A stretch of DNA of 43,118 bases from an uncultured Alphaproteobacteria bacterium (lineage in GTDB: Bacteria; Pseudomonadota; Alphaproteobacteria; CAAHEQ01; UBA3637): contig CAJOPC010000034.1 in assembly GCA_905236245.1 (NCBI GenBank), forward strand, positions 1 to 43,118, given 5' to 3'. The notes under the pieces are model-generated. The model saw nothing but the letters and a program-made list of their open reading frames with translations. It was not told where the DNA came from and did not search any database. Below, piece by piece: positions 43,088 through 43,118 of the stretch. The translations under genes were made by a program, and so were the position numbers. Every line of letters starts with the position of its first letter. Within the stretch, counting starts at the first letter, position 1.

Positions 43088-43118
43088 TATAGAATCACTC
43101 CTGTCATTTCATTATATA

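Overview
The window is an AT-rich, densely coded stretch of bacterial chromosome that looks like an uncultured alphaproteobacterium. The evidence is a CckA-type hybrid kinase, a DUF2155 protein beside mlaD, an IhfB-like protein, clpX/lon near each other, and a yqeY-dnaG-rpoD block. A clostridial-type 2[4Fe-4S] ferredoxin, a meso-diaminopimelate dehydrogenase, an N-type ATPase and Cys-rich exported proteins suggest an anaerobic or host-associated lineage. That placement is inference; there is no rRNA here to fix it.

Layout. 1-1.87 kb: the edge of an integrated element, with a tyrosine recombinase reading towards the 3' end of tRNA-Val(TAC) and short repeats between them. 2.0-4.6 kb: a putative HExxH metalloprotein gene, accC and accB (minus). 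4.7-7.6 kb: cckA-like kinase and convergent nadK. 7.7-14.3 kb: a complete atpDCQRBEFAG operon, the diagnostic gene order of N-ATPases. 14.4-15.5 kb: ihfB and accD. 15.5-16.9 kb: DUF2155 gene and two tandem mlaD paralogues (minus), divergent from a BepA-like protease with TPRs. 18.2-19.8 kb: a Cys-rich exported protein with a (GT)15 tract upstream, and a small membrane protein. 19.9-24.4 kb: clpX, an unknown gene and lon, with a previously unlisted 24-codon gene on the opposite strand. 24.5-28.7 kb: a 1395-residue subtilisin-like autotransporter with ankyrin-like and Cys-rich modules. 28.9-32 kb: tRNA-Val(GAC), murJ, an exported unknown and a DUF192 protein. 32-34.2 kb: tsaC/sua5 and ferredoxin (minus), then an unknown gene. 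34.3-38.6 kb: rpoD, dnaG, yqeY (minus). 38.7-43.1 kb: prepilin peptidase, rodZ, prfA, prmC, and convergent ddh.

Much of the window serves core functions. These are fatty-acid initiation (accB, accC and accD), ion-coupled ATP synthesis or hydrolysis, envelope maintenance (mlaD, bepA, murJ, rodZ, ddh), proteolysis (clpX, lon), replication and transcription initiation (dnaG, rpoD) and translation termination (prfA, prmC). Surface biology is represented by the autotransporter and the Cys-rich protein.

Promoters are unusually readable: many genes have sigma-70 boxes with a spacer of exactly 17 bp. In several cases (mlaD, bepA, murJ, probably cckA) the -10 box lies 6-7 bp before the start codon, which predicts leaderless mRNAs. 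The most attractive new item is the compact unit between clpX and lon: a perfect TTGACA-N17-TATAAT promoter, a strong Shine-Dalgarno, a 24-residue hydrophobic peptide and a terminator.
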